Shown here: in pieces, positions 32,265 to 40,679 of the stretch
Numbering within the stretch: the first letter of the stretch is position 1
Layout of the letters: each line of letters starts with the position of its first letter
Source of the DNA: Oscillospiraceae bacterium HV4-5-C5C
GTDB taxonomy: Bacteria; Bacillota; Clostridia; Saccharofermentanales; Fastidiosipilaceae
Direction of reading: 5' to 3'
NCBI GenBank assembly: GCA_012034405.1
Contig: JAAVLZ010000022.1
Span: 1 to 48,099 of the forward strand
Length of the DNA stretch: 48,099 nucleotides
Made by a program: the position numbers and the translations under genes
Notes under the pieces: model-generated
What the model was told of the DNA's origin: nothing
Seen by the model: the letters and a program-made list of their open reading frames with translations, nothing else
Databases searched by the model: none

Positions 32265-33128
32265 ATGATGCAAGAACCTTCTGCTAAAATCTATCAGGCC
32301 CGACCCGCTGCAAGCAGACCGATACCAGCAACTGCGTTTGGACCAATTGACCGGACCGTGGTTTATTGGTTAGGCGCGGCGGGCGTCCTCGTCAACACCA
32401 GAGGCACTACTATTATGATGGACCCGATCCTGGGCACGGCTCCAGATGATCCCACAAAAAGCGAAATTGGTGGTCTGCCATTACTGGCACCGCCGCCGAT
32501 CATGGCTGACGCTGTCCCCAGGCTGGACGCGGTTTTATATACTCATTCTGATGGTGACCATATGGGGATCGCGACTGCCTTGGGGTTGCTGAATTCAGGA
32601 ACCCATTTTTACACGACTGAACAGGCGGCCGGTTGCCTGAGACAGCAGGGCGTACCGGCTGATCGAATCCACGCATATCAGCATCACAGTAGCTTTTACG
32701 TAAAAAATGTCCGGGTGGTGATGACTGGCGCCTTTCACCCACATCAACTGGGGTTGCCGCTGGTTAATCATTATCAGTATTTTTCGCTGAATGACTGCAG
32801 CGGTTTCAGGCTGGAAACCGGGGATGGTATTATCTGGAATCCAGGGGATACCATGTTGATGGAAGAACATCTGCATAACACAGACGCCGATCTGGTGTTT
32901 ATGGACTTCAGCAACAATGAACATCATTTTGGACAGAAGATCGCGGTTCAACTGGCTAATGCGTTGCGTTGGTCACAACTGCTCATGTTTCACTGGGGTA
33001 CGGTCTATTCGCCAGAACAGGATTGTTATAATGCCGATCCGGCGGTTATCCGGCCCCAACTCATTCAACCGCAAAGACTTCAGGTGCTGGCACCTGGTGA
33101 GCCTTATGTCTTACAGGCCAGATCCTGA
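32265..33128 (+). CDS. MBL-fold metallohydrolase
   Basis: 287 residues of the metallo-beta-lactamase fold. Early strands are VVYWLGAAGVLVNTRGTTIM and MDPIL. The metal motif reads THSDGDHMG (about residues 93-101), where the usual T-H-x-H-x-D-H has Asp in place of the second His. Later conserved points are GAFHPHQ, WNPGDTMLMEEHL (the metal-bridging Asp) and MFHWGTVYSPEQ. UlaG-like members hydrolyse sugar lactones; other relatives are phospholipases or nucleases. RBS AGAGG is close to ATG 32265 (ATG 32268 also possible). It lies between regulator 2 and GH95, so a lactone or ester in sugar catabolism is a reasonable guess. The changed histidine may alter metal loading. Confidence 0.8.
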   Translation: MMQEPSAKIYQARPAASRPIPATAFGPIDRTVVYWLGAAGVLVNTRGTTIMMDPILGTAPDDPTKSEIGGLPLLAPPPIMADAVPRLDAVLYTHSDGDHMGIATALGLLNSGTHFYTTEQAAGCLRQQGVPADRIHAYQHHSSFYVKNVRVVMTGAFHPHQLGLPLVNHYQYFSLNDCSGFRLETGDGIIWNPGDTMLMEEHLHNTDADLVFMDFSNNEHHFGQKIAVQLANALRWSQLLMFHWGTVYSPEQDCYNADPAVIRPQLIQPQRLQVLAPGEPYVLQARS

Positions 33129-33161
33129 TTTGCAGGATGAGATCAGATTGAGGGGATCCAT

Positions 33162-35522
33162 ATGAATAGAAACAGTCATTTTAAACGATGGCAGGCCGCC
33201 GACTTATGGAATGAGGCGATCCTGATGGGGAATGGTTACCAGGGAGCCGCCATTTACGGACATACCGCTAAAGAAAGAATTCAATTGAACGACGATGCCC
33301 TGTGGTCTGGTAATCACAGTCTTAATCGGATCAACCCGCTGGCCAGGGAGCATCTGGCGGAGATTCAGGCCCTGATACTAAAGCGACAGTTTACCCAGGC
33401 TGAAAATCTCATGTTTAAGTTTATGTTTCCTTCGCCAGGCAGTATGAGAAGTTACAGTCCACTGGGCGAACTTGATCTGGCCCTGAATCAGAATAACCCT
33501 TTCACCATGGGTTGGATCTGTGAATCTCAAGGCAGTGAATACGAGTCAGACTTGAATTTGCGCGAAGGTATACTGAACATCCGCCATCGGCAGAATGAGG
33601 TGTGTTACCAGCGGGAAACTTTTATCAGCTACCCGGACCGAGTGATGTGTATCAGCCTGCGGAGTGATCAGCCTGCCGCCATTAACCTGGATATGAAACT
33701 GAACCGTTGTCCGCTACCTCAGGGGCGTGTGCCGGATGATCGCAGGCCCGGCCATTTTTTGTCGGCCGGACCATGGGAGGCCACCCGCTGTGACAGCTGT
33801 CATACGACTGAGGACCACGAATTATTATTATCCGGAAAGGAAAATGGTACGCCCTTTGTGGTGGGTATTAAGGTGGAGACGGATGGGGTACTGGAGGATT
33901 GCTATGGCAGTCTGACCGCGCATCAAGCCAGTCAGGTGGTGATTTTTTTAAGCTCGCAGGCCGGCGGTGCGGGGGAGCCAGATGACGAAACGGTGCTGCA
34001 GCGCCTCCGACAGGCAGCCAGGCAGGGTTATGAGCAGGTCAAGGAGACGCATATAACAGACTTCAGCCGGCTCATGGATCGTTGCGGCTTATCTGTTCCT
34101 GGGGATCCGCAGGCTTCGCTGGCTTTTCAGTTCAACCGCTATTTACTGGTATCCGCCAGCCGGCCAGGCTCGGCAGCCATGAACCTCCAAGGCATCTGGA
34201 ACTCGGATTTCAACCCGTTTTTTGACAGCAAGTATACCATCAACATCAACATCCAGATGCAATACTGGGCAACCGAGACCTGTAATCTGGCTGAACTCCA
34301 TCAACCGCTGTTTGATCTGCTGGAAAAAATGCGTGAACCAGGTCAACAGGTTGCCCGGGAGATGTATGGCTGCAGGGGGATGATGTGTCACCATAACACA
34401 GACTACTTCGGTGACTGCGCGCCGCAGGACCTGTATCCTGCTGCCTGTTTTTGGCCTACTGGCGGCGCCTGGTTGGGTATTCACCTTTGGGAGCACTACC
34501 GCTTCACCCAGGATCAGGCCTTTTTGGCCCGTTACTATCCGCTGATGAATCAACTGGCCTTGTTTTTTGTAGATTTCCTGATCCTGGATCCGGAGGGTTA
34601 TCTGGTAACCTGTCCGTCAGTATCTCCTGAGAACCGGTACTTGCTGGAGGATGGATCGGATACCCCGATTTGTGCCGGTCCCACTTTGGATAATCAGATT
34701 ATCCGTCAGCTACTGAAGGCCTGCCTTGCCGCCGCTTCTATCCTGAAGCTGGATAACCCGCAGGCTGATGCTTACCGCCGTATCCTGGCAAAGCTGAGAC
34801 CAGATCAGATAGACAGCCAAGGCCGGTTGATGGAGTGGGCACACGAGGAACGGGAATACACCCCGGATATGGTTCATACTTCACATTTGTACGGGGTGTT
34901 TCCCGGTGATGAAATTAATTGGAAAACGGCCCCGGCGCTGTTTCAAGCGGCCCAAAAGTCCCTGGAAGCCCGCTTGCAGGCTGGAGCCGATCTAACTGGC
35001 TGGCCTGCGGCCTGGCACCTGGCACTTAACGCCAGATTTAAAAACCGCGCATTAGTCGGCCAGGAAATCGCTTTTATGTTGCAACGAGGCTTTACCAAGG
35101 GCTTACTGAACCAAGGACCGATTTTTCAGATTGATGGCAATCTGGGGTTACTGGCCGGTATGGCAGAATGCCTGCTTCAAAGCCACCAGGGCCTGGATTT
35201 TTTACCGGCGCTGCCACCGCAATGGCCTGACGGCCAGGTCTGGGGCTTAAGAGCCCGGGGTGATATTACCGTGTCACTGATCTGGGCACGCGGCAAACTG
35301 ACGGAGGCTATCCTTCAAAGCGGAGAATCAGACTATACCAATCTGGTGGTTCAGGATATGCCTGTTATATCCTGTGATCAGCAGCTGCTTAGTCAAGAGC
35401 AACTCCATCTATCCCGGACTGAGTCAGGCTATAGCATTTATCTGGCAGCAGGGTTAAGCTATCATTTGTACTTCAGCCCCGGAAATCTCAATATTAATGA
35501 TGATACTCATTCTAGCTTATGA
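33162..35522 (+). CDS. GH95 alpha-L-fucosidase / L-galactosidase family
   Basis: 786 residues of GH95, inverting enzymes that remove terminal alpha-1,2-linked L-fucose or alpha-L-galactose. The N-terminal beta domain opens with W-NEAILMGNGYQGAAIYG and ERIQLNDDALWSG. The helical barrel holds the family's catalytic points: two Asn in TININIQMQYW (N361, N363), the probable acid E490 in SVSPEN, HTSHLYGVFPG, and D658 in FQIDGNLG. No signal peptide, so cytoplasmic. AGGGGAT precedes ATG 33162. L-Fucose caps xyloglucan and L-galactose caps some complex glucuronoarabinoxylans; either would fit this gene set. It is followed after 42 bases by a polyol dehydrogenase gene. Confidence 0.9.
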   Translation: MNRNSHFKRWQAADLWNEAILMGNGYQGAAIYGHTAKERIQLNDDALWSGNHSLNRINPLAREHLAEIQALILKRQFTQAENLMFKFMFPSPGSMRSYSPLGELDLALNQNNPFTMGWICESQGSEYESDLNLREGILNIRHRQNEVCYQRETFISYPDRVMCISLRSDQPAAINLDMKLNRCPLPQGRVPDDRRPGHFLSAGPWEATRCDSCHTTEDHELLLSGKENGTPFVVGIKVETDGVLEDCYGSLTAHQASQVVIFLSSQAGGAGEPDDETVLQRLRQAARQGYEQVKETHITDFSRLMDRCGLSVPGDPQASLAFQFNRYLLVSASRPGSAAMNLQGIWNSDFNPFFDSKYTININIQMQYWATETCNLAELHQPLFDLLEKMREPGQQVAREMYGCRGMMCHHNTDYFGDCAPQDLYPAACFWPTGGAWLGIHLWEHYRFTQDQAFLARYYPLMNQLALFFVDFLILDPEGYLVTCPSVSPENRYLLEDGSDTPICAGPTLDNQIIRQLLKACLAAASILKLDNPQADAYRRILAKLRPDQIDSQGRLMEWAHEEREYTPDMVHTSHLYGVFPGDEINWKTAPALFQAAQKSLEARLQAGADLTGWPAAWHLALNARFKNRALVGQEIAFMLQRGFTKGLLNQGPIFQIDGNLGLLAGMAECLLQSHQGLDFLPALPPQWPDGQVWGLRARGDITVSLIWARGKLTEAILQSGESDYTNLVVQDMPVISCDQQLLSQEQLHLSRTESGYSIYLAAGLSYHLYFSPGNLNINDDTHSSL

Positions 35523-35564
35523 GCTGGCTTTCTGCATCAGAACGGACCTTAAGGAGGATACGAT

Positions 35565-36611
35565 ATGACAGGTAATATGAAGGTAGCAGTTATGACCGGA
35601 GTCGGTCAGATGGCTTTTACATCACGACCGGTGCCCAGGCCTGAAGCCAATGAGGTTCTGGTAAAAGTAGAGTATGTGGGTGTCTGTGGCAGTGACCTGC
35701 ATTATTATGAGCATGGCGCTATCGGAAACTTTGTTGTACAGCCGCCCTTTGTGCTGGGGCATGAGGCCGGAGGGACGGTTGTCGAAGCAGGTGCGGCAGT
35801 TACCGACTTAGTACCGGGTGACCGGGTAGCGCTGGAACCTGGCAAGACCTGCGGACATTGCGAGTTTTGCCGGAGTGGACGTTATAATCTCTGCCCCGAG
35901 GTAGCCTTTTTTGCTACACCACCAGTAGACGGGGTGTTTCAGGAATATGTGGCGCATCCGGCTGACCTGTGCTTCAAGCTGCCTGAGCAGGTGAGCACCA
36001 TGGAAGGCGCGCTGATTGAACCATTGGCGGTCGGTTTTCATGCCGCAAATCAGGGAGGCGCGCACATTGGCCAGACCTGTGTGGTTATGGGGTCTGGCTG
36101 CATTGGACTGGTATCGATGATGGCCTTGAAAGCCATGGGTGTCACCCGGGTGTATGTGGTGGATATCATGGAGAAGCGCTTGAGCAAAGCGCTGGAGCTA
36201 GGTGCGACTGGGGTCATCAACAGCGCACAGATCTCAGTAATCGACGCCATAGCCGACCTGACCGGGGGCAAAGGACCGGACCTGATCATAGAAACAGCCG
36301 GAACCGAGATCACGACCCGGCAAGCTATACAGGTTGCAAAAAAAGGCGCGACGATCGTGCTGGTAGGTTACAGTAAAAGTGGAGAGCTGACTTTGCCCAT
36401 CAGCCTGGCACTGGACAAGGAACTGACCATAAAAACGATTTTCCGCTATCGCCATATTTATCCTATGGCTATAGACGCAGTGGCGGCGGGCCTGGTTAAT
36501 CTGAAAGCCCTGCCCACTCACTTTTTTAAGTTTGAGGATATCCAGACCGCTATGGATCGTAGTGTCCATGAAAAAGCAGATATAGTTAAGTCAGTCACTC
36601 AGATAAGCTGA
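35565..36611 (+). CDS. Zinc-dependent sugar/polyol dehydrogenase (MDR family)
   Basis: 348 residues, resembling sorbitol/xylitol/L-arabinitol dehydrogenases, which oxidise a secondary alcohol with NAD(P)+. The catalytic zinc ligands are C41 in VGVCGSDLHYY and H66-E67 in GHEAGG. The structural zinc cysteines are all present (C96, C99, C102, C110). The Rossmann segment has VVMGSGCIGLVSMMALKAMG, followed by VVDIMEKRLSKALELGA. The acidic residue after VV predicts preference for NAD. Perfect AAGGAGG seven bases upstream. It is downstream of GH95 and could act on a released L-sugar or its alditol. The substrate is not fixed by sequence. Confidence 0.9.
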   Translation: MTGNMKVAVMTGVGQMAFTSRPVPRPEANEVLVKVEYVGVCGSDLHYYEHGAIGNFVVQPPFVLGHEAGGTVVEAGAAVTDLVPGDRVALEPGKTCGHCEFCRSGRYNLCPEVAFFATPPVDGVFQEYVAHPADLCFKLPEQVSTMEGALIEPLAVGFHAANQGGAHIGQTCVVMGSGCIGLVSMMALKAMGVTRVYVVDIMEKRLSKALELGATGVINSAQISVIDAIADLTGGKGPDLIIETAGTEITTRQAIQVAKKGATIVLVGYSKSGELTLPISLALDKELTIKTIFRYRHIYPMAIDAVAAGLVNLKALPTHFFKFEDIQTAMDRSVHEKADIVKSVTQIS

Positions 36612-36636
36612 TTGGAATGACTGGTGTTGAGGGAGT

Positions 36637-36667
36637 TCAGGTGTGATGTACAGGTACGCACACCTGA
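36637..36667 (+). terminator. Stem-loop after the dehydrogenase gene
   Basis: TCAGGTGTG (36637-36645) and CACACCTGA (36659-36667) pair perfectly over 9 bp with a 13-base loop, 25 bases past the stop codon. The U-run is missing, so it is a weak or factor-assisted terminator. Confidence 0.45.
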
Positions 36668-36699
36668 GCCATATCATTAAGGCAATATGCTCGCGAGCG

Positions 36700-36813
36700 C
36701 TAAATAGTTGTTTGGCAGATGTATTCCTTCAACATCCGAAATTCAGAGGGTGTTAAGTTAGTAATTCGCTTTTGTAAAGTGTAGTTGTTCGCCCGGTCTT
36801 TGATCCGTTGTAA
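36700..36813 (-). pseudogene. Possible IS3-family transposase C-terminal relic
   Basis: A minus-strand frame of 37 codons, preceded by a stop, reads LQRIKDRANNYTLQKRITN then LTPSEFRML and ends after about ten more residues. Transposases of IS3-type elements end in a similar pattern (YNxxRIQxxLxxLTPxEFR). The match is short and by eye. No element ends are recognisable. Confidence 0.35.
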
Positions 36814-36843
36814 TGCCTAACAGGAGTGGTCGAAGCAGGTGTA

Positions 36844-36887
36844 AAGAGCTCCCAATCAAAGCCAAGCGGGTGGTTGGACGAGCTCTT
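36844..36887. repeat. Inverted repeat AAGAGCTC...GAGCTCTT
   Basis: Perfect 8-base arms at 36844-36851 and 36880-36887 continue into CCAA/TTGG inside the loop, giving a long imperfect hairpin. It lies inside the transposase-debris gap and could be an element end or a terminator. Confidence 0.4.
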
Positions 36888-36965
36888 CGCCTGGATTCAG
36901 ACGCTGCTGTAGTTGGCATCAAGAGCTAGCCAGGGACTTGCTGCCCATTGCTAAGATTTCCTCAT

Positions 36966-37115
36966 TTACGGATGCCCCGCATGTCGGGGATAGGGCATGT
37001 TATATGCCCTGCTTTTGACATCTACGTTGCTTAATTCATCAATAGAGCTTACTTCACATAAGTTGTGCGAATCCATAATGGCCTCAGGCATACCTGCCTT
37101 CATCCATTTATTCAT
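36966..37115 (-). CDS. Possible small ORF directly downstream of araC-type gene
   Basis: A 49-residue minus-strand frame starts one base after the AraC stop codon (TAA-G-ATG) and contains GMPEAIMDSHNLCEVSSIDE. No ribosome binding site is visible apart from possible coupling to the AraC gene. I recognise no family. It may be a real coupled small protein, or eroded sequence beside the IS debris. Confidence 0.25.
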   Translation of the reverse strand: MNKWMKAGMPEAIMDSHNLCEVSSIDELSNVDVKSRAYNMPYPRHAGHP

Positions 37116-37116
37116 C

Positions 37117-38112
37117 TTATGCCGGTGGTGGATTGTTCAGTCCTTTCAGATACTGTCCTGGTGTCATACCGTGATAAGCCCTGAAGGTCTTATAGAAGGC
37201 TGAAGAAGAATGAAAACCACTTTGCAGCGCCGCATCCAAGAGGCCCATATCTTGTGACATGGCTATGTTCAGCGCTGCTTCCATCCGAAGATTTATCAGA
37301 TAAGATTTAGGAGAAAGACCAATATATTGGTGGAAAATACGAGAGAGATATTCCGGCGTATAACCGCAGCGGCAGGCCAGATCTTGTATGCGAATATCTT
37401 CTCGGAAATGATCCTGCATATATTGCGTGATTCGCGACAGTGTTGGTAATGCCGATTGCACGATCGGTTGGGGATGGGGACTGAGGCGGTAAAAGAGAAG
37501 GGTCAGGAGCTCTAACAGTCTTTGCACGGCCAGTTGGGCAAAGGCTGCTTCCTGCTGGTGGATTTCCTGCTGCAGCAGATCCAGCAGGAAATTGATTTGT
37601 TGTGCGCTTTCCGAACTATCCGCCTGAATCCGATAAGTCTGCGAGTAATAAAAGCTGCGCAGCGCTTCCTGGGTCAGTAGCGAAGGGGAAAAATCAAAGC
37701 GCTCATAAATGACCTGGGTTGAGTATACTCTCTCAATGTTGCGCTTGATGAGATTATTCAGTACGACTACGTCTCCAGCCTGAAAACGGTAGAGCTCTTC
37801 GCCGATTCGCCAGTCAACACTGCCTTCCACAAATCTTAGGATGCGGAAGGTACGGGAAACAAAATTAGGTATTTCGCAGGACTTCTTTTGGACAACCGCA
37901 TAGCTTACCTGCTTCTGGTTACATTCTGTCAGAATGCTGCTCGAGCTCTCTCTTTCCATCCTGCTGCGCTTTCTGCGGGTCGCTCTCCCCGCTCTGATGA
38001 CCTCAAATGGTAAGCTTTGCACTTGGGTACAAGGTCTTTTTACTCTGGCCATCTGAAACTGAGTGCCATCCTGATCCGCCTTCATTCTAGCCGCCGCGCC
38101 AGGCGCAGACAA
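37117..38112 (-). CDS. AraC family regulator with cupin-like sensor domain
   Basis: Up to 331 residues. The first ~65 are basic and non-conserved and none of the candidate starts (TTG 38112, ATG 38085, 38049, 37959) has a convincing ribosome binding site. ATG 37959 would begin just before the sensor domain. The cupin-like effector domain spans about 80-160 (RILRFVEGSVDWRIGEELYR, then FQAGDVVVLNN). The AraC double helix-turn-helix is at about 225-325 (IRIQDLACRCGYTPEYLSRI, LLDAALQSGFHSSSAFYKTF). A soluble regulator of this type senses an intracellular sugar or sugar acid. It is divergent from the dehydratase/aldolase operon at 38273, its likely target. Confidence 0.85.
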   Translation of the reverse strand: MSAPGAAARMKADQDGTQFQMARVKRPCTQVQSLPFEVIRAGRATRRKRSRMERESSSSILTECNQKQVSYAVVQKKSCEIPNFVSRTFRILRFVEGSVDWRIGEELYRFQAGDVVVLNNLIKRNIERVYSTQVIYERFDFSPSLLTQEALRSFYYSQTYRIQADSSESAQQINFLLDLLQQEIHQQEAAFAQLAVQRLLELLTLLFYRLSPHPQPIVQSALPTLSRITQYMQDHFREDIRIQDLACRCGYTPEYLSRIFHQYIGLSPKSYLINLRMEAALNIAMSQDMGLLDAALQSGFHSSSAFYKTFRAYHGMTPGQYLKGLNNPPPA

Positions 38113-38133
38113 GCGATCGCAAGGCTCAATATC

Positions 38134-38170
38134 AAATAAGTGGAGAAATAAGCTAAAAGTCTGGCTTATT
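38134..38170. promoter_or_regulatory. AAATAAG repeats, candidate AraC operator
   Basis: AAATAAG occurs at 38134-38140 and again at 38146-38152. The second copy also forms an inverted repeat with GCTTATT at 38164-38170 (spacer ten bases). Repeats a little over one helical turn apart, in the divergent region between an AraC gene and its presumed target, are the usual form of AraC-type sites. Binding is inferred. Confidence 0.4.
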
Positions 38171-38272
38171 ATCCTGATTCCGGAATGCTACATTAATCTT
38201 ACTCAAATGATAAATGAACAGCCTCTGGCTGTGTAGCCGGAGCTAGATAATTCAAGCAATCAAAGAGGTTAA

Positions 38273-39619
38273 ATGATGAGCGAAAACTATACTTCCAGTC
38301 CTTCAAATCTGAAAATCACCGACCTGCGTCTGGTGGATATTGACGGAGCGCCAAAACGTTGTACCTTGCTCAAACTGCTGACCAATCAGGGTATCTGCGG
38401 TTATGGTGAGCTGAGGGATGCATCCAGCCGCACCTATGCTTTAATGCTGAAAAGCCGGATCCTGGGGGAGAACCCCTGCCAGGTCGACCGGATCATCCAC
38501 AAAATCAAGCAATTTGGTGGGCCGTCACGGCAGGGGGGCGGCGTGTCCGGCCTTGAGATTGCTTTATGGGATCTGGCCGGTAAGGCGTACGGTGTCCCAC
38601 TATATCAGCTGCTGGGTGGCCAGTACCGACAGCAGGTACGGATGTATTGCGATACGGATGTGGAAGGCAGGCACAGTGGTCATGATATGGGCGTGGCTCT
38701 CAAGCGGCGACTGGATCAGGGCTTTACTTTCCTGAAAATGGATCTGGGTATCGGCCTGCTGGCAGATGAGCCGGGCACGCTTTCGGCTCCGCTGGGTCTG
38801 CTGGAGGATATGAAGACCTTTGCCCCGCAGACGTTAAACGTACAGGGCGGGAGTGTGACGTCTGACATGGTGCGGCGGCAGCAGAGCTACGACTTTTTTT
38901 CGACCGCTCATCCGTTTACCGGCCTGCGCCTGACAGAAAAGGGACTGGACTATCTGGAAAACTATGTGCGCGAAGTCCGCTCGGTGATCGGCTATGAAGT
39001 TCCCCTGGCTATTGATCACTTTGGCCATGTCTGCGTGGAAGACTGCATCCGCTTTGCCCGGCGAATGGAAGCTTATAACCTGGCCTGGATGGAAGACCCG
39101 TTGCCCTGGATTTACCCGGACCAATATGCCCGCCTGAGGCAGAGCACTACGGTGCCAATCTGCACTGGTGAAGATATGTATTTGAAAGAAAGCTTCCAGA
39201 CCCTGATCCAGGCAGGAGCCGTGTCGGTGATTCATCCGGATATTCTCACTTGCGGTGGGGCGCTTGAATTGAAAAAAATCGCTGACCTGGCGGATGAACA
39301 AGGCGTCGCCGTGGCAGTTCACATGGCCGAGAGTCCTGTTGCCTGTATGGCTGCGGTGCAGACGGCGGCTGCCATGCGCCACGTTCTGGCGGTGGAATTC
39401 CATTCTGTAGAGGTCCCCTGGTGGTCGGATCTTATCACTGGTCTGCCCCGGCCGCTGGTGCAAAATGGCTATATTCAAGTGCCGGACAAACCCGGGCTGG
39501 GCTTTGACGATCTGGATGAGTCGGTCATCTGTGCCCATCTGAACCGCCAGCATCCTGGGCTCTGGGAGGATACCTCTGCCTGGGATCAAGAATTTTCAAA
39601 TGATCGGATTTGGAGTTAA
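38273..39619 (+). CDS. Enolase-superfamily sugar acid dehydratase
   Basis: 448 residues of the mandelate racemase/muconate lactonizing subgroup. The N-terminal capping domain is followed by a barrel with K155 in LKMD, metal ligands D248 in AIDHFGH, E274 in WMEDPLPW and E300 in TGEDMY, and H350 in VAVHMAES. This pattern suits acid-sugar dehydratases, which abstract the alpha proton and eliminate water to give a 2-keto-3-deoxy acid. The exact sugar acid (galactonate, xylonate, rhamnonate, fuconate or other) cannot be read. AGAGG lies six bases before ATG 38273. It begins an operon with an RraA-like protein 27 bases downstream and is divergent from an AraC regulator. Confidence 0.85.
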   Translation: MMSENYTSSPSNLKITDLRLVDIDGAPKRCTLLKLLTNQGICGYGELRDASSRTYALMLKSRILGENPCQVDRIIHKIKQFGGPSRQGGGVSGLEIALWDLAGKAYGVPLYQLLGGQYRQQVRMYCDTDVEGRHSGHDMGVALKRRLDQGFTFLKMDLGIGLLADEPGTLSAPLGLLEDMKTFAPQTLNVQGGSVTSDMVRRQQSYDFFSTAHPFTGLRLTEKGLDYLENYVREVRSVIGYEVPLAIDHFGHVCVEDCIRFARRMEAYNLAWMEDPLPWIYPDQYARLRQSTTVPICTGEDMYLKESFQTLIQAGAVSVIHPDILTCGGALELKKIADLADEQGVAVAVHMAESPVACMAAVQTAAAMRHVLAVEFHSVEVPWWSDLITGLPRPLVQNGYIQVPDKPGLGFDDLDESVICAHLNRQHPGLWEDTSAWDQEFSNDRIWS

Positions 39620-39646
39620 GCCCGATCTGCAGGAGGGATCAAACCA

Positions 39647-40558
39647 ATGCATTTTAATGACCGTACAGAGACTATCGCTTTGACGCCGCAGTGGCAAGGC
39701 GATCGGCTGCCAGATGGCCGTCCGTGGGTGGCGGACCATTATCTGGACGCATTGAATAATATGACGCTGGAAGAGGTCTGGAAACCGATCTTTCAACAGG
39801 GCTATGAAAATCAGTTCGTGGGCGGTGGTCAGGCACCGCTCCATCCGCTTCATAACGATGGCCGTAAACTGATCGGCAGAGCTGTCACCTGCAACTTTTG
39901 TCCCCTGCGACCGGACCTGGATCAGGTCATGCGGACCGTGGGCCAGTCTGAAGCGCGGAAGGGAAACTATAACCAATGGGTCATAGATAATCTGCAGGAT
40001 CGGGATGTAGCGGTGGTTGACATGTATGACAAGATCTATAAGGGCACCTTTTTGGGCGGCAACCTGACCACGGCACTAAAAACCCGGACCCGCAGTGGCG
40101 GAGCGGTGATATGGGGCGGCGTGCGTGATCTTGAGCAGATGCAGAAGATTGACGGCATCCAGATCTACTACCGGGGCATTGATCCGACGCCTATCCGGGA
40201 CTTTGTCATGACGGGATTTAACACGGTGACAACTTTTGGCGGTGCGGTCTGCCTGCCTGGAGACGTGGTGTTTGGAGCAGGTGGCGGCGTACTGTTCATT
40301 CCCAGCTATTTGGTGGCTGAGGTGGTTGATGGCGCGGCTAAAACCCATGTCAAAGATATCTTTGGCTTTGAGATGCTGAGCCAGAACCGTTTCACAACGG
40401 CTCAGATTGATAAAAACATCTGGGATCATGACATGCTGGATATGCTTCTTGAGTGGATCAGGCAGGATCCCCGCGCCGTGGCTTACCGCGAGCTGGACTG
40501 GAGCCGGGAGTATGAACTGGCCAGGATGAACCCGCAGGACCATCAAACAGCTTTATGA
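39647..40558 (+). CDS. RraA-like aldolase/decarboxylase family protein
   Basis: 303 residues containing the RraA / HMG-CHA aldolase fold. Characteristic points are LIGRAVTCNFCP, VAVVDMYDKIYKGTFLGGNL, the GGAVIWGGVRDLEQM stretch with the substrate-binding R-D, and PGDVVFGAGGGVLFIP. Family members either inhibit RNase E or act as class II pyruvate-type aldolases on 2-keto acids. The protein is longer than RraA (~160) at both ends, which favours an enzyme. Directly after a sugar acid dehydratase, its probable job is to cleave the 2-keto-3-deoxy acid to pyruvate and an aldehyde. That role is inferred from context. AGGAGG precedes ATG 39647. Confidence 0.75.
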   Translation: MHFNDRTETIALTPQWQGDRLPDGRPWVADHYLDALNNMTLEEVWKPIFQQGYENQFVGGGQAPLHPLHNDGRKLIGRAVTCNFCPLRPDLDQVMRTVGQSEARKGNYNQWVIDNLQDRDVAVVDMYDKIYKGTFLGGNLTTALKTRTRSGGAVIWGGVRDLEQMQKIDGIQIYYRGIDPTPIRDFVMTGFNTVTTFGGAVCLPGDVVFGAGGGVLFIPSYLVAEVVDGAAKTHVKDIFGFEMLSQNRFTTAQIDKNIWDHDMLDMLLEWIRQDPRAVAYRELDWSREYELARMNPQDHQTAL

Positions 40559-40679
40559 ATCAGTTTGCAATCAGGCATGCGTACCCTTGTTTGTTGCTTT
40601 TGCATGAGTATCTAGAATGACAGCGCGAATGAGCAGCTGGCCCGGTAAGGGCAAAGCCACCGGGGCTTGAAAGGAGCAG

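Larger units (their letters stand above)
36612..36965. other. Gap with repeats and transposase debris
   Basis: The 504-base interval between the dehydrogenase and AraC genes carries two long inverted repeats, a probable IS3-type transposase tail on the minus strand and a CCCCG/CGGGG mini-hairpin near 36975. No full gene is visible on its left part. Confidence 0.4.
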
